Part shown: one piece after another, positions 14,502-15,378 of the stretch | Position numbering within the stretch: position 1 is the stretch's first letter | Layout of the letters: each line of letters opens with the position of its first letter | DNA from: JBGOUV01 sp041477815 | Lineage (GTDB): Bacteria; Acidobacteriota; Terriglobia; Bryobacterales; JACQDG01 | Length of the DNA: 15,378 bases | Reading direction: 5' to 3' | Assembly (NCBI GenBank): GCA_041477815.1 | Contig: JBGOUV010000142.1 | Span: 1-15,378 of the forward strand | Notes under the pieces: model-generated | What the model was told of the DNA's origin: nothing | Database searches by the model: none | Seen by the model: only the letters and a program-made list of their open reading frames with translations | Position numbers and translations under genes: made by a program

Positions 14502-14531
14502 GAACCTCACCGCAAATTTGCGGTCAGGTTC
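14502..14531. repeat. Near-perfect 30-bp palindrome after the enolase-type gene
   Basis: GAACCTCACCGCAAA is followed directly by TTTGCGGTCAGGTTC; 14 of 15 positions pair, with no loop beyond the centre. It lies 78 bases past the enolase-type stop. Lacking a T-run it is not a standard intrinsic terminator; it may be a protein-binding site, a Rho-type stability hairpin or a repeat. Confidence 0.7.
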
Positions 14532-14629
14532 CTTTGCCACGGGCTGCCAGGCGGACAGGTCACTCGCACGGAGCGGGGAGACTGCCCGATCTCGTGTGCC
14601 GAGTCACAAGTCCGTTCAAGAATTCATCT

Positions 14630-14685
14630 CTCGCAAAGTCGCAAGCTCGCCAAGAAACCCTTTGCGTTCTTGGCGTCTTTGCGAG
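14630..14685. repeat. Nested inverted repeat of a widespread intergenic type
   Basis: CTCGCAAAG (14630-14638) pairs with CTTTGCGAG (14677-14685), and inside it CGCCAAGAA (14648-14656) pairs with TTCTTGGCG (14667-14675). Sequences of the form TTTGCGTTCTTGGCGTCTTTGCG are dispersed intergenic repeats in many environmental bacteria. Frames that cross it translate as Ala/Lys-rich or Leu/Arg-rich repeats and should not be called as proteins. Confidence 0.7.
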
Positions 14686-14839
14686 CGGCGGCCTTGGCTT
14701 TGAAAAGGGGATGATCCCTGCCCTCCGGTACGCCGTAGGTGCGCTGACTCTCTAGCCGCACCGCTACTCCCGCGCAAACGCGAAATCGCACAGGAAACTG
14801 GTAAGAGCCAGCAGAAGCGAGACAAAGGCGATCGTTGCA

Positions 14840-15238
14840 TTACAGCGGTCGCATGGCCGCCCACCACGTCCACGGACGCTCACCGACGATGTAAATGCGA
14901 GTGGGGTCGCCCGGAGCCCAGGCAACCCGCACGGCCATGCCTCGGGTGAGCGGGTGGTCGGGGCCGAAGACTTTCGCCGCCCGTTTGACTCCTTGGATGT
15001 CGACCTGCACGTCCGTTCGATGCTGCTCGCTGCCCCCGAGGGCCACCTCGACAACGGCCGGAACGACCACGCCATGGGCTTCAGCGTCCCGTTGATCCGC
15101 TCGCTCGCGATTGTCGGCGCGGTAGCCGTGTGCGAGAAGCGCGAGCGCCACGAGGGCCGTGAGGACGGCCCCGAGCCCGAACCGGCGAGTGCGCCTCCAG
15201 GTCACGGCCCAGTTCTCTATCGAATCTGACCTTACCAT
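14840..15238 (-). CDS. Small membrane-anchored protein, DUF3592-like layout
   Basis: A 132-residue protein from ATG 15238: a short basic N-terminus (WAVTWRRTRRFG), one hydrophobic segment (LGAVLTALVALALLAHGY) and an extracytoplasmic beta-rich part. The latter contains GVVVPAVVEVALGG, TDVQVDIQGVKRA and a GMAVRVAWAPGDPTRIYIVG block like the G-x-V-x-V-x-Y-x-P-x-D-P element of DUF3592 proteins. Such proteins usually have a second helix at the C-terminus. Here the frame stops after MRPL, and skipping one base at the stop gives NATIAFVSLLLALTSFL to a stop at 14764, so it may be frameshifted. An upstream ATG at 15274 lies within the adjacent insertion-sequence end and is less likely. No clear ribosome site. 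Confidence 0.5.
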   Translation of the reverse strand: MVRSDSIENWAVTWRRTRRFGLGAVLTALVALALLAHGYRADNRERADQRDAEAHGVVVPAVVEVALGGSEQHRTDVQVDIQGVKRAAKVFGPDHPLTRGMAVRVAWAPGDPTRIYIVGERPWTWWAAMRPL

Positions 15239-15242
15239 TTTG

Positions 15243-15378
15243 GGCTCTGCGCAGGAATCTGTACAGGGACGCATTTTAGGCCGCTTTCTTGAAGACGACG
15301 AATTCGGTGTTGGTCACCGCCATGCGCTGGGCCTTCAGCAGCAGATAGCGGAGGTTCTTGTAGCCACGCCCGCGACGC
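15243..15378 (-). mobile_element. Edge of a second insertion sequence, ISL3-like, cut by the window end
   Basis: The segment beginning GGGCTCTGCGCAGGAATCTG at 15242-15261 resembles the GGCTCT-type termini of ISL3-family elements and lies just outside the stop of a transposase-like frame. The other end and any target duplication lie beyond the window, so family and boundary are tentative. Confidence 0.4.
15276..15378 (-). CDS. Transposase C-terminus (partial, runs off the window)
   Basis: The last 33 codons, ending in TAA at 15276-15278, read RRGRGYKNLRYLLLKAQRMA, then VTNTEFVVFKKAA. The basic RGRGY-x-N-L-x-Y-LLLKA pattern resembles C-termini of ISL3-type transposases, but only this tail is visible. 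The open reading continues past the window end, so length, start and catalytic residues cannot be judged. Confidence 0.45.
   Translation of the reverse strand, partial: RRGRGYKNLRYLLLKAQRMAVTNTEFVVFKKAA

Larger units (their letters stand above)
14424..14839. other. Intergenic stretch without a supported gene
   Basis: No frame here shows a family motif, good ribosome site or consistent codon use. It holds two strong palindromes (14502-14531 and 14630-14685) and, at its right end, leftward sequence that could be the frameshifted tail of the membrane-anchored protein at 14840-15238. Confidence 0.6.

Noticed and set aside
13230..14540. Minus-strand frame of 436 codons
   Set aside because: Exact antisense of the enolase-superfamily gene, whose catalytic residues are all accounted for on the plus strand.

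Overview
This is a GC-rich bacterial window, about two thirds G+C outside one insertion. Genes are tightly overlapped and long spurious antisense frames are common. The run trpC-trpF-trpB-trpA, chorismate mutase, class I-beta DAHP synthase, prephenate dehydrogenase and a CDP-alcohol phosphatidyltransferase, together with hairpin-rich intergenic repeats, fits a soil Acidobacteriota (Bryobacterales/Solibacter-like) best. That assignment is an inference from gene order and style. No rRNA, tRNA or CRISPR array was seen.

Layout. Bases 1-174 hold the 5' end of a DUF5681-like gene. It is joined head-on near base 165 to the cut 3' end of a leftward sugar-nucleotide epimerase, so the window begins with a rearrangement or an assembly chimera. 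Bases 171-2560 (minus strand) are a three-gene overlapping sugar cluster: NAD-dependent epimerase, GT2 glycosyltransferase, second (truncated) epimerase. Bases 2616-3135 are a toxin-antitoxin pair with an intact antitoxin and a RelE/ParE-type toxin broken by a frameshift and a stop.

Bases 3158-6179 are a complete, precisely delimited IS1-family element of 3022 bp. It has 25-bp perfect terminal inverted repeats and an 8-bp target duplication (TGGCGGTA). Beside its single-ORF DDE transposase it carries three cargo genes: a P63C-domain phage-type protein, a small two-helix membrane protein and a small protein resembling the Cas2/SinR-like fold. The transposase and P63C genes are driven by two back-to-back promoters. 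Each has a near-identical palindrome filling its 17-bp -35/-10 spacer, which suggests a shared repressor. A leftward terminator separates the promoters from antisense traffic. I regard this element as the most interesting system in the window.

Bases 6230-12643 are a compact tryptophan/aromatic amino-acid operon, most junctions overlapping by 1-26 bases. The only large gap, trpB to trpA, holds a cluster of six hairpins. A 7-bp tandem repeat (TCCACGA) forms the end of tyrA just before pgsA. Bases 12719-14423 hold a two-helix membrane protein of unknown role and a mandelate-racemase-type enolase-superfamily enzyme. Bases 14424-14839 contain no convincing gene but two strong palindromes. The right end holds a small membrane-anchored protein that may be frameshifted, and the edge of a second insertion sequence whose transposase C-terminus is cut by the window end.
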